DNA of 64,000 nt from positions 52,090-116,089 of the forward strand of contig RBZT01000424.1 in NCBI GenBank assembly GCA_003693705.1. Direction: 5' to 3'. Every line of letters begins with the position of its first letter. The first letter of the stretch is position 1. Below the pieces are notes generated by a model. The model was not told the origin of the DNA. It saw only the letters and a program-made list of their open reading frames with translations, and ran no database searches. The position numbers were made by a program, and so were the translations under genes. This document shows positions 10,992 to 24,285 of this stretch, in pieces. The DNA comes from Polymyxa betae (taxonomy: Eukaryota; Endomyxa; Phytomyxea; Plasmodiophorida; Plasmodiophoridae).

Positions 10992-13490
10992 ATGGTGGCG
11001 GATGTCATTATCGTGTTTAATTTGATGTCAACATTATCAGGACCTCACAGGATTCAGGTCGGGGTTCGGATCCGTCCTTTAACACCAGCAGAACTAGCTC
11101 AGGGTCAATCCTGTAGTTGGGCAGTTCGAGGACAGACAATCCAGCAGATTGTTGATCAAGACATCAGACCATCATCGTCATCTTTGAAGAAGCGCGCCGA
11201 ATTCAAATTTCAATATGTATTTGGACCTGAGACTAGTACAGATCAGGTATTTAATGAATTAGTTGCTCCAATTGTACAAGATGGTCTATCTGGTATTAAT
11301 GGTGCTATATGTTGTTATGGACAAACATCAGCTGTATGTATAGAACACATTCATATCACATTTCACTTTGGCGCTCTTTTCACCGAATTCGAAGCGTTCT
11401 CTTCTTTTAAAAAATATCTTGGTTTTAGTACAACACGATGAAGATTTCCTCTGAGATAAGATATTGATTATGCCTCACTGTTATTTTCAATAATTAATTT
11501 GGCTGTGTGGAGAGCTCTAGTTTCTTTTGATGTTTCTAATAATGTATGACATGAAATATGTTCTTGTTTCAGTCTATGAATTGCTGATATAATTAATATA
11601 CTATGTTTAGGGTAAAACATACACATGCCAAGGGACAGATGAACATCCAGGTATTATTCGTCTGGCATTGAGATTATTATTCGCTTCAATCCAACAAGTA
11701 TAATGTCATTGATGATTATGTTGGATCTGAGCATTATTATATAGGATAATACACGACGATATCAATTACGATGTTCATATATAGAGATCTATAATGAACA
11801 TGTATTTGATCTTCTGTCTGATGTTGAAGAGAATCTTGTCGTTCAGGAAGATAAAGAGGTTTGCATTCTTTCAAACCGGATAGTTCTTGTTCATAACGCT
11901 TCCATTCTTCAAGTTTGATTCAATTTGATGAAGTCATTGACAGAAATGTTTCAGAAAGTGACGATTAAAGGCCTGATCGAAGAAACAGTGACAAATGAAT
12001 CCAGAGCATTAGAACTTATTACAATGGGATTATCAAAGAGAAAGGTAGCTCAGACTATTATGAATGAGCACAGCTCAAGGTCACATTTCATATTTCGTGT
12101 CTCAATTGATATTGACGTCCCAGAAGGTATTTGAGAGATATCGTATCAATAATCAATACTGAGTGGAAATCAGGACAAGGAGAGGGACCTCTAAATCGAT
12201 TGACATCGCAGCTGAATTTTGTTGATCTCGCTGGATCTGGTGAGAGATGTGAATTTAAGTGAGATCTGATCTTTAACTGAATATCCATCAGAACGTATCT
12301 CAAGATCTGCGGTCAACGGTGTCAATTTCAAAGAAGGAACATCAATTAATAAGTCGTTATTATCACTTGGTACAGTAATATCATCATTAAGTAGAGGACT
12401 CAGGTATTGTATTTATTTATTACGACAATGTTAACCAATCATTCATTATGAGATACATAACGGCTTCTCACTTTTACTCTTTCGTCTGTTGTTTCCCAAC
12501 TTTCAATAATATCGTGATCACCTTCTGACCTGCTCTGCCTTATAGTCATGCTCCATTTCGAGATAGTCGTCTGACACTCATCTTAAAGGTATGTTTGTCA
12601 GGGCATGTTTTGCTTACTAAATGACCAAATAGAACTGCCTTGGTGGTAATTCCAGAACTGCATTTATTCAATGTATAACACCAGCTCGATCATGTATTGA
12701 AGAATCTATTTCCACATTTCGTCTTGCATATCGTATCAGCAATGTCACAACTAATGTTCAGGTTTATGATCCATCAATAATGATTGAGATATTCTCATTG
12801 ATATCATGTTATGTTATAGATTAATGAAATGATATCAGACCCGGGTTCTGCTGATACTTTTCGAGAACGTTATCAAAAACTCCAAGCTGATCATCAGCAG
12901 ATGGTTCACGCTAGCGACGATCTACGTCGTCAGAACCGTCTTCTGCAAATCCAGGTATGAGTTCATGTACTTTTTCGTGATGGATTTTTCTTAATATATT
13001 TTCCAGTTACATCAATATAAAACATTGTATATGAGAACACAAGAGAAAAGTAGTGATGAAATAGCTTCTAAACAAGCTGATAAACAAGTTAATGAAGTTA
13101 TGAGCTGCTATTAGTGTATATCTTATAATGATGATTTTAGGAGACAGAACAGAGATTACAGCAAATGAATGATGAGATAGATTCATTACGGAATCAGATA
13201 GAAGATCTTCATAGATCCAGATCTACTTTAGAGACGAGGTCAGAAATATCGGTCTGGTTTGTTTCGAATATTGATTTATTATGAGTAGGAATCAAGATTT
13301 AGAGCAGCGATTAGAATGGGCACAGACTGAGATTGATGATCTACGTGAATCAGCTCGATTATTAGATGATCTTCTATTACCAGAGACATCATGTTCTCGA
13401 TTAGATCAATATCCAGATCTGGGTGCTCTTGAAGCTGATTTATATTCAGCATTAAGAACAGTAATCTCGTATAGATCTCAACTTCAATAA
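10992..13490 (+). CDS. Kinesin-like motor protein
   Basis: Microtubule motor of 531 residues in 12 exons: 10992-11333, 11611-11697, 11745-11858, 11955-12126, 12174-12258, 12305-12403, 12546-12588, 12633-12761, 12820-12954, 13007-13096, 13141-13238 and 13289-13490. The motor domain fills residues about 20-350: VGVRIRPL, the P-loop GQTSAGKT, switch I NEHSSRSH, switch II DLAGSGE, the KSLLSLGTVI helix, and HAPFRDSRLT. The GQTS-GKT wording of the P-loop is typical of CENP-E/kinesin-7, but the tail is only about 180 residues of coiled coil, so the subfamily is not settled. A 277-nt intron, unusually long here, splits the P-loop between Ala and Gly. An ATG at 11025 is an alternative start. Confidence 0.93.
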
Positions 13491-13692
13491 TGCACAGATC
13501 ATGTCTAACATATTCATATCATCGTTATGTTTCTATTCAATGTACAAATAATCCTGCTTGCAAATACAATTTTAAAAACTTCAAAAATGTGATGTTTTGT
13601 TGCTGGCTCTTGTATAGCTATCTGGAATTCTAGTTTTACATATGGTTCCTCGTCACACAGATGATACAAGACAATAAGCGACATATACAACA

Positions 13693-15308
13693 ATGTCGAG
13701 CTCAGATTCAGATGGATATCAGCCAGGAACTACATCTTCAATTAGGCACAAATTTACTCGGAGACGTCGCCAGGCAGTACGACAGCATCGAGGTGGACGA
13801 CGTTGGCCTGGATATGGGATAGTATTACCACCCATGTGGATGATGAATTCGTCAGGACCTGGATATATTCATCCATCTGATGAATGTCAATATTATTATA
13901 CTTCAACACCATATCAATATCATCAACACAAGTAAATACATCTTGTCCTTGTTCCATTTCTGCTTCCATCTCCATTTATTTACTTATTGTTGAGATCAAT
14001 GTCTGAGGGTGGGATTAGAACACCTGCTGACCATGATGATGATATCAAGTCGAGGGCGAGTACGACCACGACAGTCAAGAAACATGATCGAGCACGATCA
14101 ACAACATCAGGTGCCAGTAAACGATTACAATTGGCACGACAGCATGCAGCTGTTGTTCGTATTCAGCAATGGTAAGAGATATTTATATCATGATCGACAT
14201 ACTGGCCCAGTCCATCAATGTGATCAGGTGGAAGAATAAATTACCAAAGATCCGAGGTCGTAATGAGATCATAGATGAGATCTGTCTGGAGATCTCCCAG
14301 CAACTTCTTGAAGATTTCATTCGTGGTGAATTTCTACCTGATCTGTTCCTGGATATTATTGCTGATGATAGTAATCGATATGCACCATATACTGAAGAAT
14401 TAGCTATATGCAAGGATATCATTGATGGAATATCTAATGATGTTATTAGTGATTTATTAAGAATAACAATGAGAGATGCTATCAATAATATGGTAGAATC
14501 ATATCTAGGACAATGTTCTGCTGAAAGATATCGTCATCTATTCCAATCTATATTAGATTCTTTAATTGATGATGAATGTCATCTAGTATTACCTGATCTT
14601 ATTCGAGATGTGGCTCAGAGTATGGTTAATGAATATCTTCAATATGTTGAATACTTAGCTTATACAGAGGTATGTCTAATACATCTCTTCTCATATCTCT
14701 CAATATTCATAAAACTATAGGCTATTATAGCTCCATTGGTAGATGAGATCATCATAGATATCTGTGAACATGTTTATATTGAGCAATGGGCCAATGTATT
14801 GATCCAAGATATGACCCAAGAGATTGTTATCAATTACTGTAATGAGTTCCTTGAAGGCGCCCTTCAAGTCGGTAATCAAGATCGTATTCGTGGTGAAGTG
14901 GCAATAGTTCAGCAATATTCTACAATCATATTGAATCAGGTTATCAATAATGTATTCAGTCTCATTGTTACAATATTTCTAATTGTGTGCTATTCTGTAG
15001 TCTATTCTACAAATCCTGCTCCATAAATTGGCAACAAATGATGAGAACGCCACAATTGGTTGTCAATTGATGCGAATCTTAGATCGTGCTATATTGGATC
15101 GATGCCTGGATATTAATTATTCATTAGATAATGAGATACAACAGGTATTGGATCATGTGTATATTACATCTATCTATATAACACGATGCAGGTTAATAAC
15201 AATATAGCTCTATGGTCATTACACGATACGACTGTATCTCAGATCTCGGTCGACGTCGTACTAGCTCTCCTACAAGATCAACTACAGGCTGAGCTCGATC
15301 TGCAATGA
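13693..15308 (+). CDS. Helical protein with an IQ (calmodulin-binding) motif
   Basis: Protein of 449 residues in six exons: 13693-13931, 13995-14171, 14228-14669, 14721-14951, 15001-15144 and 15192-15308. The first 135 residues are disordered and Ser/Arg/Tyr-rich. An IQ-like motif AAVVRIQQWWKNKLPKIRGR spans the second intron. The remaining about 300 residues are acidic amphipathic helices (for example ISQQLLEDFIRGEFLPDLFL). IQ motifs recruit calmodulin or myosin light chains. Many ciliary and centriolar proteins combine one with a long helical region, but that role is inference from architecture and from the kinesin next door. No full-length family was recognised. Confidence 0.7.
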
Positions 15309-15489
15309 AACCCGATCTATCATACAATGTTCTCGGTCAATGCTGGATGGGTTGGACGCCGTACTGGCCCCTGGAAAGAAGGAGCTGGAGGGACGGTGAT
15401 GGAGCGCGTGCCGCCCTATCGACTCATTGTTCTGGGTCCATACCGACTCAACATCATGACATCGTATAGACAGAATACGAAATTCGTGA

Positions 15490-16763
15490 ATGTCATCAGG
15501 TCGACAGGATCGACCAGCAAGTACAGCTCGGCGTGGATCTCTGCCAACAGAACCAGAGCCAGTAGCTGATCCAGCACGAGCAGGAGCTCCATTGACATCT
15601 AGTGTATTTGGCGATGGTGAAGGAGATGATCCCAATTCAATTCAAGGTCGTATCTCACGACTTGATAACATATTCGCAATGTTGCAGATTCTGGATAGCA
15701 ATGATGATGTCATGTTGAGACGATTGGAGAATGAATTGATGCAATTAGAAGCGAATGAGATGCGACAAAATACAGCTGAACGTGAACGAGAATTCGATGA
15801 ACAAATGCAAATACCAGCAACAGAGACAATAACAATGGAACAAACATCATCACGAGGACTTTATGATCTTTTATATTCATTATCTGAGATGGGTCCTGGA
15901 CCTGAACATGATCGTCATGAAGAAGATAATGAGCATGATCATGATCATGATGACGATCATGAACGATTACAGCAATTGATGCTACCAAATGGAACACCAT
16001 TAACTACAGCTCATATAGATGTTGTATCTCATGCATTAAACAATGCTCGTGAAGTTCTTGGTCTGGATTTGGATCTAGCTCAGGCCGATGCTGTCCAGGA
16101 GCAGGGTCGGCGACTCAGCACTGCTTCGGAGCCAGATCGAGAGCAACGTGAAGGAGAAGGCGAACAGATTGAGGGATATGAAGGTTTTAGAGCTGAACAT
16201 TCCGAACATGAACAAAATAGAAATGATGTTGATCTATCTAATCAGGTATAATATCACAATATTTTTTTACTGTTCCTTCCCTGAAGCGATTTCACTCTTC
16301 AATTGGGTTGGATTGTAGACGTCTTTGTCTGATATGAAAATATTCATTTACGCTGGCGTAGTCTGGGTTCTTTTGATGATGTTGTTCACAGGTGGCAGAT
16401 GGACGTGTAGCCAGAATTATGCAGATATTGAAAGCATTCCATTCCAATGGAACAGGACCCGAAGAGCTCGACGATTTCGTTCTACAAGCCGTCTTACAGC
16501 TGCATGCTGGCCCATCGACAGATAATGCAGCCTCGAGCCCAGATCATCTTGGTAATGAACAGATGCAGCTGTATCAAGATTGTATTGCTGCTATTGATGA
16601 TTTCTTTGAATTACTCACGATGATTAATAATGATGTCGATGATCATACCGATAATGAACATAGAGGCCATATATCTGCTGATGATGCTATCGAAGATGAC
16701 GATGATGATGTTGATGAACCCGATCGGCATCATTCTAGGGCGTTCTCTCGAGGCTCTAACTGA
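15490..16763 (+). CDS. Acidic, largely disordered protein of unknown function
   Basis: Product of 375 residues from exons 15490-16245 and 16392-16763. The 146-nt intron is longer than most here. Composition is extreme: Glu/Asp/Gln-rich, with a His/Asp run around residue 145-158 (EHDHDHDDDHE) and an acidic tail (EDDDDDVDEPD). Short helical islands occur near residues 50-75 (ISRLDNIFAMLQILDSNDD) and at the start of exon 2 (RVARIMQILKAF). The second island is followed by LDDFVLQAVLQLHAG, which may be a small folded unit. No known domain was recognised, and an antisense frame under it is a composition artefact. Confidence 0.65.
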
Positions 16764-16787
16764 GTCGTTATTCCATTAATACAATGT

Positions 16788-17746
16788 TTATAAAGGAGCC
16801 TGTTTGGCGTCATCTCTTTGAATTAAGCTGAATGCATGGTTGTGAATATGTGCCCTCATTAAAGAATGGACTTGATGACATCCACCGACTGCTGTTTCTA
16901 TAATAGTATCAAGCTGATCAGCAGCTACAGTACATTCCATTTCCACTAACGATAACTGAAAATAAATAAATAATTCTGGAATTATGAATACAGACAGGGA
17001 ATACCTTGCCAGAAATTGGAAGTATAGCAACTACAGCTTCTACACCATTCATAGATCTCTCAACCCAGCTTAAATCTAGACAAAACCGTTCAGATAGATA
17101 TCACCAACATTTGACTATAAACATTCCAGCAGCAATTTCAGACAACGGCTTTCTTAAAGTGAAAGTAGACAAATCGATTACCAAGAACAGGTGATGAATC
17201 AATGAATCCAGCAGATGAAGCACAAACGAAATCTTGGACAGGAATGCCAGCATCAATTAATGCCAAGGTGATGGCATTAATACATGCAGGTAATACACCC
17301 CCATCATTCTGGACCAGTTCAACCATGATACTGATCTCCGATCTTGGATATAGATGAAGCTGTAGAACGGATTCAAATACCTGACGAAGGGTCGCCTCCA
17401 TAATTAACGACTTTCTATCGCCTGATATTTTAACAATAAGAAACGTTGCTGAAAGATGAACTTTAAGAAGACCTTTCGAAGACCTCAAATGCTCTGAAGC
17501 ACTAAACTTTGAGACGTAAAATTCGACATTGAGAATAGCCCGATCATGACGTGTATGACCCCATCGTTCAGCTTCGGCAGGGCCAGAGACGGCAGCAATC
17601 GCTACAGTCTGTCCGATTTGAAATCGACACGACCCGTTTACAGCTCTGTGAAATACACCCATCTCCATCGTGATTCGACGGCATTCATGAGGACGTCGGC
17701 CATCAACCCGGAGCCCTGATGATGATGGTAGCTGCAATCTCGACAT
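16788..17746 (-). CDS. RRP41: Exosome RNase PH-like subunit RRP41
   Basis: Core ring subunit of the RNA exosome, which degrades and processes RNA 3' ends in nucleus and cytoplasm. Exons (minus): 17746-17473, 17421-17182, 17075-17005 and 16955-16788, with introns of 51, 106 and 49 nt; the product is 250 residues, the usual size. The start MSRLQLPSSSGLRVDGRRP matches the family's opening. Later come GDRKSLIMEATLRQVFE, LYPRSEI, a DGGVLPACINAITLALIDAG helix and a VAILPISGK strand before the C-terminal helix. Choosing MSRL over upstream in-frame codons agrees with homologues. The start lies 138 bp from the divergent EMC5 start. Confidence 0.95.
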
Positions 17747-17884
17747 CGATAAAACACGAAATTCCGCAAAAAATCTCACAAAGTTTGCGTCGCGCAAACT
17801 TTTCTGTCATTTTTTCATTGTGTCTTTCCTATCGTACAATATTATTATAGAGTGGCATCTAATTGCCATTATCTTTGGGTGGAC

Positions 17885-18330
17885 ATGTCGTTCAACAGTC
17901 TGGCCACGTTGCCCACGATTTTGTTGATTGTCTCCGGCATCTTACAAATCCATGCGTGTTTCTCTGCAATTTATTGTGGGTTCTTGATTTGACGTATGGT
18001 TTTCGGCTTCCGGGAACTGATCATCATGAAATAGTCGAACATTGGGTGAAGCTGTCACATTTGGATAAATCAAAATCAGTACTTCCTTGGGATGTAAGCC
18101 TTTAGATTAAAGATCTCTTCATGTTTGTGTTCTATCTAACCACACACCAGATTATGTTAGAAAGTTTTGTATCTTTTGTGATCTGTATGATTGCAAGTGT
18201 TCTTCGATATGGTCGTTTTCGTCCAATTAAGTCGGTTGATATCCAGTCATCAAAGACTCTGGATCAGATCAATGCCAGGCCTGAATTTGCTCATTTTAAT
18301 CATCGTGGAAGGTCAGCACCAGTATTATAA
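17885..18330 (+). CDS. EMC5: ER membrane protein complex subunit 5 (EMC5/MMGT1)
   Basis: Small two-helix membrane subunit of the ER membrane protein insertase complex. Exons 17885-17975, 18035-18093 and 18151-18330 give 109 residues, a little shorter than the human protein (131). The first helix is LATLPTILLIVSGILQIHAC. After a luminal/cytosolic loop with LDKSKSVLPWDIMLES comes a second helix, then FRPIK, and the family's hallmark end RPEFAHFNHRGR. The loop and the FNHRGR box are what identify it; without splicing both are hidden by stops. Divergent from RRP41. Confidence 0.9.
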
Positions 18331-18895
18331 AGCCTCATCTGTATATTTGCTGTATTCCCCAATTACATATTACAGAGCGGTGAACGATGTTTGATCAAAT
18401 CAATAAATCGTTGCTCTGATGTCCCACCTATTTCGTTATCATACAGATTTATTGGAGTATGCCTGAAAGATAACAATTTCTGGTAGCGTTTTGAGAACCC
18501 TAATAAATTGGATGGCAATGGAGCAAGAGAGAATCATCATGAGCTACAGCCAGGTACAATACTGTATTTGAACTTGACCATTATAGATTCAATCCAACCT
18601 CTCATAATTATTTCTATAACGAATGAGACATAAATAGCGCGCCATTAATGCATGATGATAGGGTTTGTCAGTGAGTTAGAGTTGCTTGTATGAAGTACAC
18701 AGCATCAGTACACTACACCACCAGGTGCAGAGTGTCAACTATGAGCGCAACCCGCAGCCTGACTGCAACAAGAATCATTTGACTGCGAGCGGGTACGTCA
18801 GCTGATTCCGTACGGGGTAGCGCACGGTGTCTTGGGGTGAGTGTGCTTCGTCTATCCGGCATTGATTGGACTCCCTTGTTGTACTGACAATCACC
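18331..18895. other. Intergenic, upstream region of the DEAD-box gene
   Basis: About 565 bp. The last 150 bp before the helicase start are GC-richer and probably hold its promoter. No gene was seen. Confidence 0.4.
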
Positions 18896-21163
<2,268 letters not shown>

Positions 21164-21269
21164 AAATTGAAAACATTCTTCTTTACTCTTTCCATTGTTT
21201 TATGCCAGAATGCTCAGTTCTAAATATTAAGTATCTATATTTTTCTGCAGTTTCGTATGTATTCGTAGT

Positions 21270-23679
21270 TTACATGCATTTACTTAGTTGCACGAGATTA
21301 TCCTTGAATTCTTGAGCGTTTGCATCGGAATCGTACTGGTCCATGATGGCCATAACTGATGCATCTGCTTTGTGAACTGCTTCGACCACCCGATCTGCTG
21401 CGGCTGGTCCCATTTTTCCTGTAAATACCAGCCTAGATTGAAAATAGTGTCATGCTAAGTCTAGAATACCAACTCTTTTGGTCTTACTGCTCTAACGTCT
21501 GAAGCACATTATTGTTTGGAGAAGCATGATTCGGCTTAGAATGGGTCCGACATGCCAAACGTATTGATGAATCAACAAATTCGGACCAGTCATTCTGGGC
21601 GCTGCATAAACATTTGTCATCAATGACAGACTTGCCAGCTATCGTGTCAATGCTTACCTGTAGACAGAATATGCAGCTTCAATCACCGGGTCCTTCTTCA
21701 ACACCAATGCTTTTAACGAGGCCCAATGAACGTCGTCGACCAGAGATTCTTTAAACAGATCATCTGTTAACTGACAAAGATGACGTCGCTCTCGGGGTGT
21801 TAGCAGCGGAACCTGTAAATTTCACTAAGATGGCGAGAATGTCGGTAGCCTTTTAAGGCGAACATTTTTGTCTTGTTGGGCTTCGTAAGACTTCACAAGC
21901 AGCACCTTTTGTTCTCCTGCTCTTTGAACAAGTAAAGCATCCAATGTCTCAATTAGCTCTGCCCAGTTGCCATCCTGATTGAACGCTTCGATAGCTGCCA
22001 TCACCATTTCGTCTTCCTCCTCTATGGTATTTCCGTTAGGAAGCTAGAGTAACAGAGATGGGGCAGTTACCGATTAGCTTCTTTAACGCTCTGGTCCAAT
22101 GATCAGACAGCCCGTGAGTATCTCTTAGCCTCTCCAGCAACCAGTCTATCGGTTCATTTTTATTGCTGACTACAGGTAGCTTTAGAAATACGGTGATTCC
22201 CTCAAAATATCAACTTACTTTCAATCAAATCTCCTGAAAGGTCTTGCGCCAGCTTTCCCGAATTTCCCGAAACAGCAAACTCAGCAAATGCCTGATATGT
22301 CGTAAGCGAAACAGGGTACCACTGCCTCGAGGAAATACCTCATCAATCGCAGGATGCATTTGAGCAATAGCGGCCTCGATTGCTTCAGTTTCTTGGTTAT
22401 CAAGCAATTCCGCATCAAATAAGTCGCGAACTGTCTGCAGTCTATACTTGACAAGACGTTGACGATCACGTTCAGCATCATTCTCGACATAGTTGTTGCT
22501 CATCTGAGTTTCTGTATCTTATTAAGAGAAATTAATCACCGATTTACTTACAGCAGCTTCAAGCAGCTTCGTAGCAAGAGTTCTTTCGTCGACATCATTT
22601 CCACCATATATGACAAATACGCTTGCAATCAATGAGTCTTGATCACGAGCTAAATCTTGCAATGCCAAACATTCCTTTTTCAGGAAAATTAGAGGTTTTC
22701 ATGATAAAAGTTTTCGAATTTACCTCCTGTGAAATTAATGACATTTCTTTCAACATCCAAATACGAGCTAATGTCAATTCCAACGAGGGGGCGGGCATCG
22801 ATGTAAGATCATTCTGTGCTGTAGCTAACAGAAATCGAACAAACCGCAAGATGTCCCCATGCTTCTGGTATTCTTCAAACTCTTGCAATACCTGTTAGGG
22901 AATTCACAAAACAAGTCTTTTGGAAGCGAAAATCACTGTACTTGAAAGTCATCGCTTTCAATTCTTGCTTTAATAGCGAGGCTTTCGGCAGGATTGATCA
23001 ATGGCACCGGTGGCTTACACAAACTAGAGAGCAGCTCCAACAAGGCAGATTTCTGGTTGGATTTGATCTGGATGCCACAAACAGTTAATAAGCAATATAA
23101 TCTCTGTAAGAGGAAAGATAATTACTATAGGAAGAATAGATACAGCAGAAGCAACATGCGATGGACGAACACGACTATCTGATGGAGTAACAGGATCATG
23201 GTGGTCTGAACCAGGACTTTCTTGAATCATTTTATAGCTTGTTCGAGGCTGTCGGGTGATGATCACATGAAGTGCTTGCACATGATCAGTTGAGGATCTG
23301 AAAGCGTTAGGCTTCTTGCTTAAATACGATAATGGAACAATCTGGCCTTCTGGCTGGACTTGAATTGCTAACAAGCAGGGTTATTACATTTCCAAGATTG
23401 TATTGTGTTGTGATATGTACCAGCAATAAAGGAGGGATTCTGAATTCCAAATACAGCTGCTAGCATGTTCTGCAACTCAGATGTATGCATTCCAGCGTAC
23501 ACCATCAGTGAAGCCGATTGTGTGGCATTGCATTCCTCCCCAATCTCTTCATGAAGCTCGAAATCCACCAGAATGAGATCATCCATTACTGGTGATCCTG
23601 GATTTCGAGCACTGAATGAAGCAGATCTGGGCGTGATTGCTTTTGGATCGAACGGCGGTACCATCAAAGAAATCCTCAT
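21270..23679 (-). CDS. Uncharacterised protein with repeated helical units
   Basis: Protein of 614 residues in 12 exons (minus): 23679-23421, 23367-23126, 23067-22942, 22891-22724, 22674-22552, 22503-22339, 22291-22219, 22169-22071, 22021-21864, 21812-21658, 21601-21488 and 21432-21270. Introns are 47-58 nt and every junction keeps frame. The N-terminal 90 residues contain a possible ubiquitin-like fold with MHTSELQNMLAAVFGIQNPS. The C-terminal half repeats a motif: HPAIDEAFAEFAVSGNSGKL, then EMVMAAIEAFNQDGNWAELI, then DPVIEAAYSVY with DWSEFV, then SVMAIMDQYDSDANAQEF. This gives four copies of an acidic-AA-aromatic helix, an aspartate loop and a Leu helix. No named family came to mind. The intron at 21863 starts GTTCGC and is the least secure. 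Confidence 0.75.
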
Positions 23680-24285
23680 GATGCGAAATCCTAATTGCTT
23701 GGGTCGAAGCAAAGCCGTTTGTATGGCGTGAAAAAAGAAAAGCGAGATATGCTGTAGGCATATAGTAGACTAAAGTGATGCTTCTGCAATCTTCATGAAG
23801 AGTATCTTATGATTATGTCTCCAAATCTACATTTTCTATTTGCAAGATCTCCACAATTATTTAAATTGGAAAAAGCGAAATTTCACAGTTGGGTTGCTTG
23901 ATATGAGTTCCTTCGTTCTGTAGTGGTAGTTTTCTGACGATTTCGGCTAACCAATTTTAGTCTGGTGGCATACATCACAGTTAATCATGACTGCAAGTGC
24001 AATTATATAATGTATAAATTGGAAAAATTTACCAATTGTTAATAAATACTGCCAGTAAGCACCCTTTAATTCCAAAAAAGCTTTCGTGTCGCACGCATTG
24101 CTTTCCAGCTAAGAACTACCCCCAGCGAAACATCCATCTGAGACATGCCCTAGGATTTGATACACCTTCGCCAAATGATGGTTTCAACTGTATGTTAATA
24201 TAATTTCATTCTGACGTAATGTGATAAGAAGATATGCGTGACAGCGCAGTTTACATTCTCCATTTAATATCAATTGAATTCAATC
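23680..24285. other. Intergenic between divergent genes
   Basis: About 600 bp of AT-rich sequence between the repeat protein and the ubiquitin-like fusion gene. It should contain both promoters. No motif or gene was recognised. Confidence 0.4.

Noticed and set aside
10992-11441. An unspliced 149-residue frame ending inside the kinesin
   Set aside because: It breaks the P-loop; splicing 11334-11610 restores GKT and the rest of the motor, so the extension is intronic.
15710-16000. A 96-codon minus-strand frame rich in His and Val
   Set aside because: It mirrors the Asp/His/Glu-rich repeats of the acidic protein on the plus strand.
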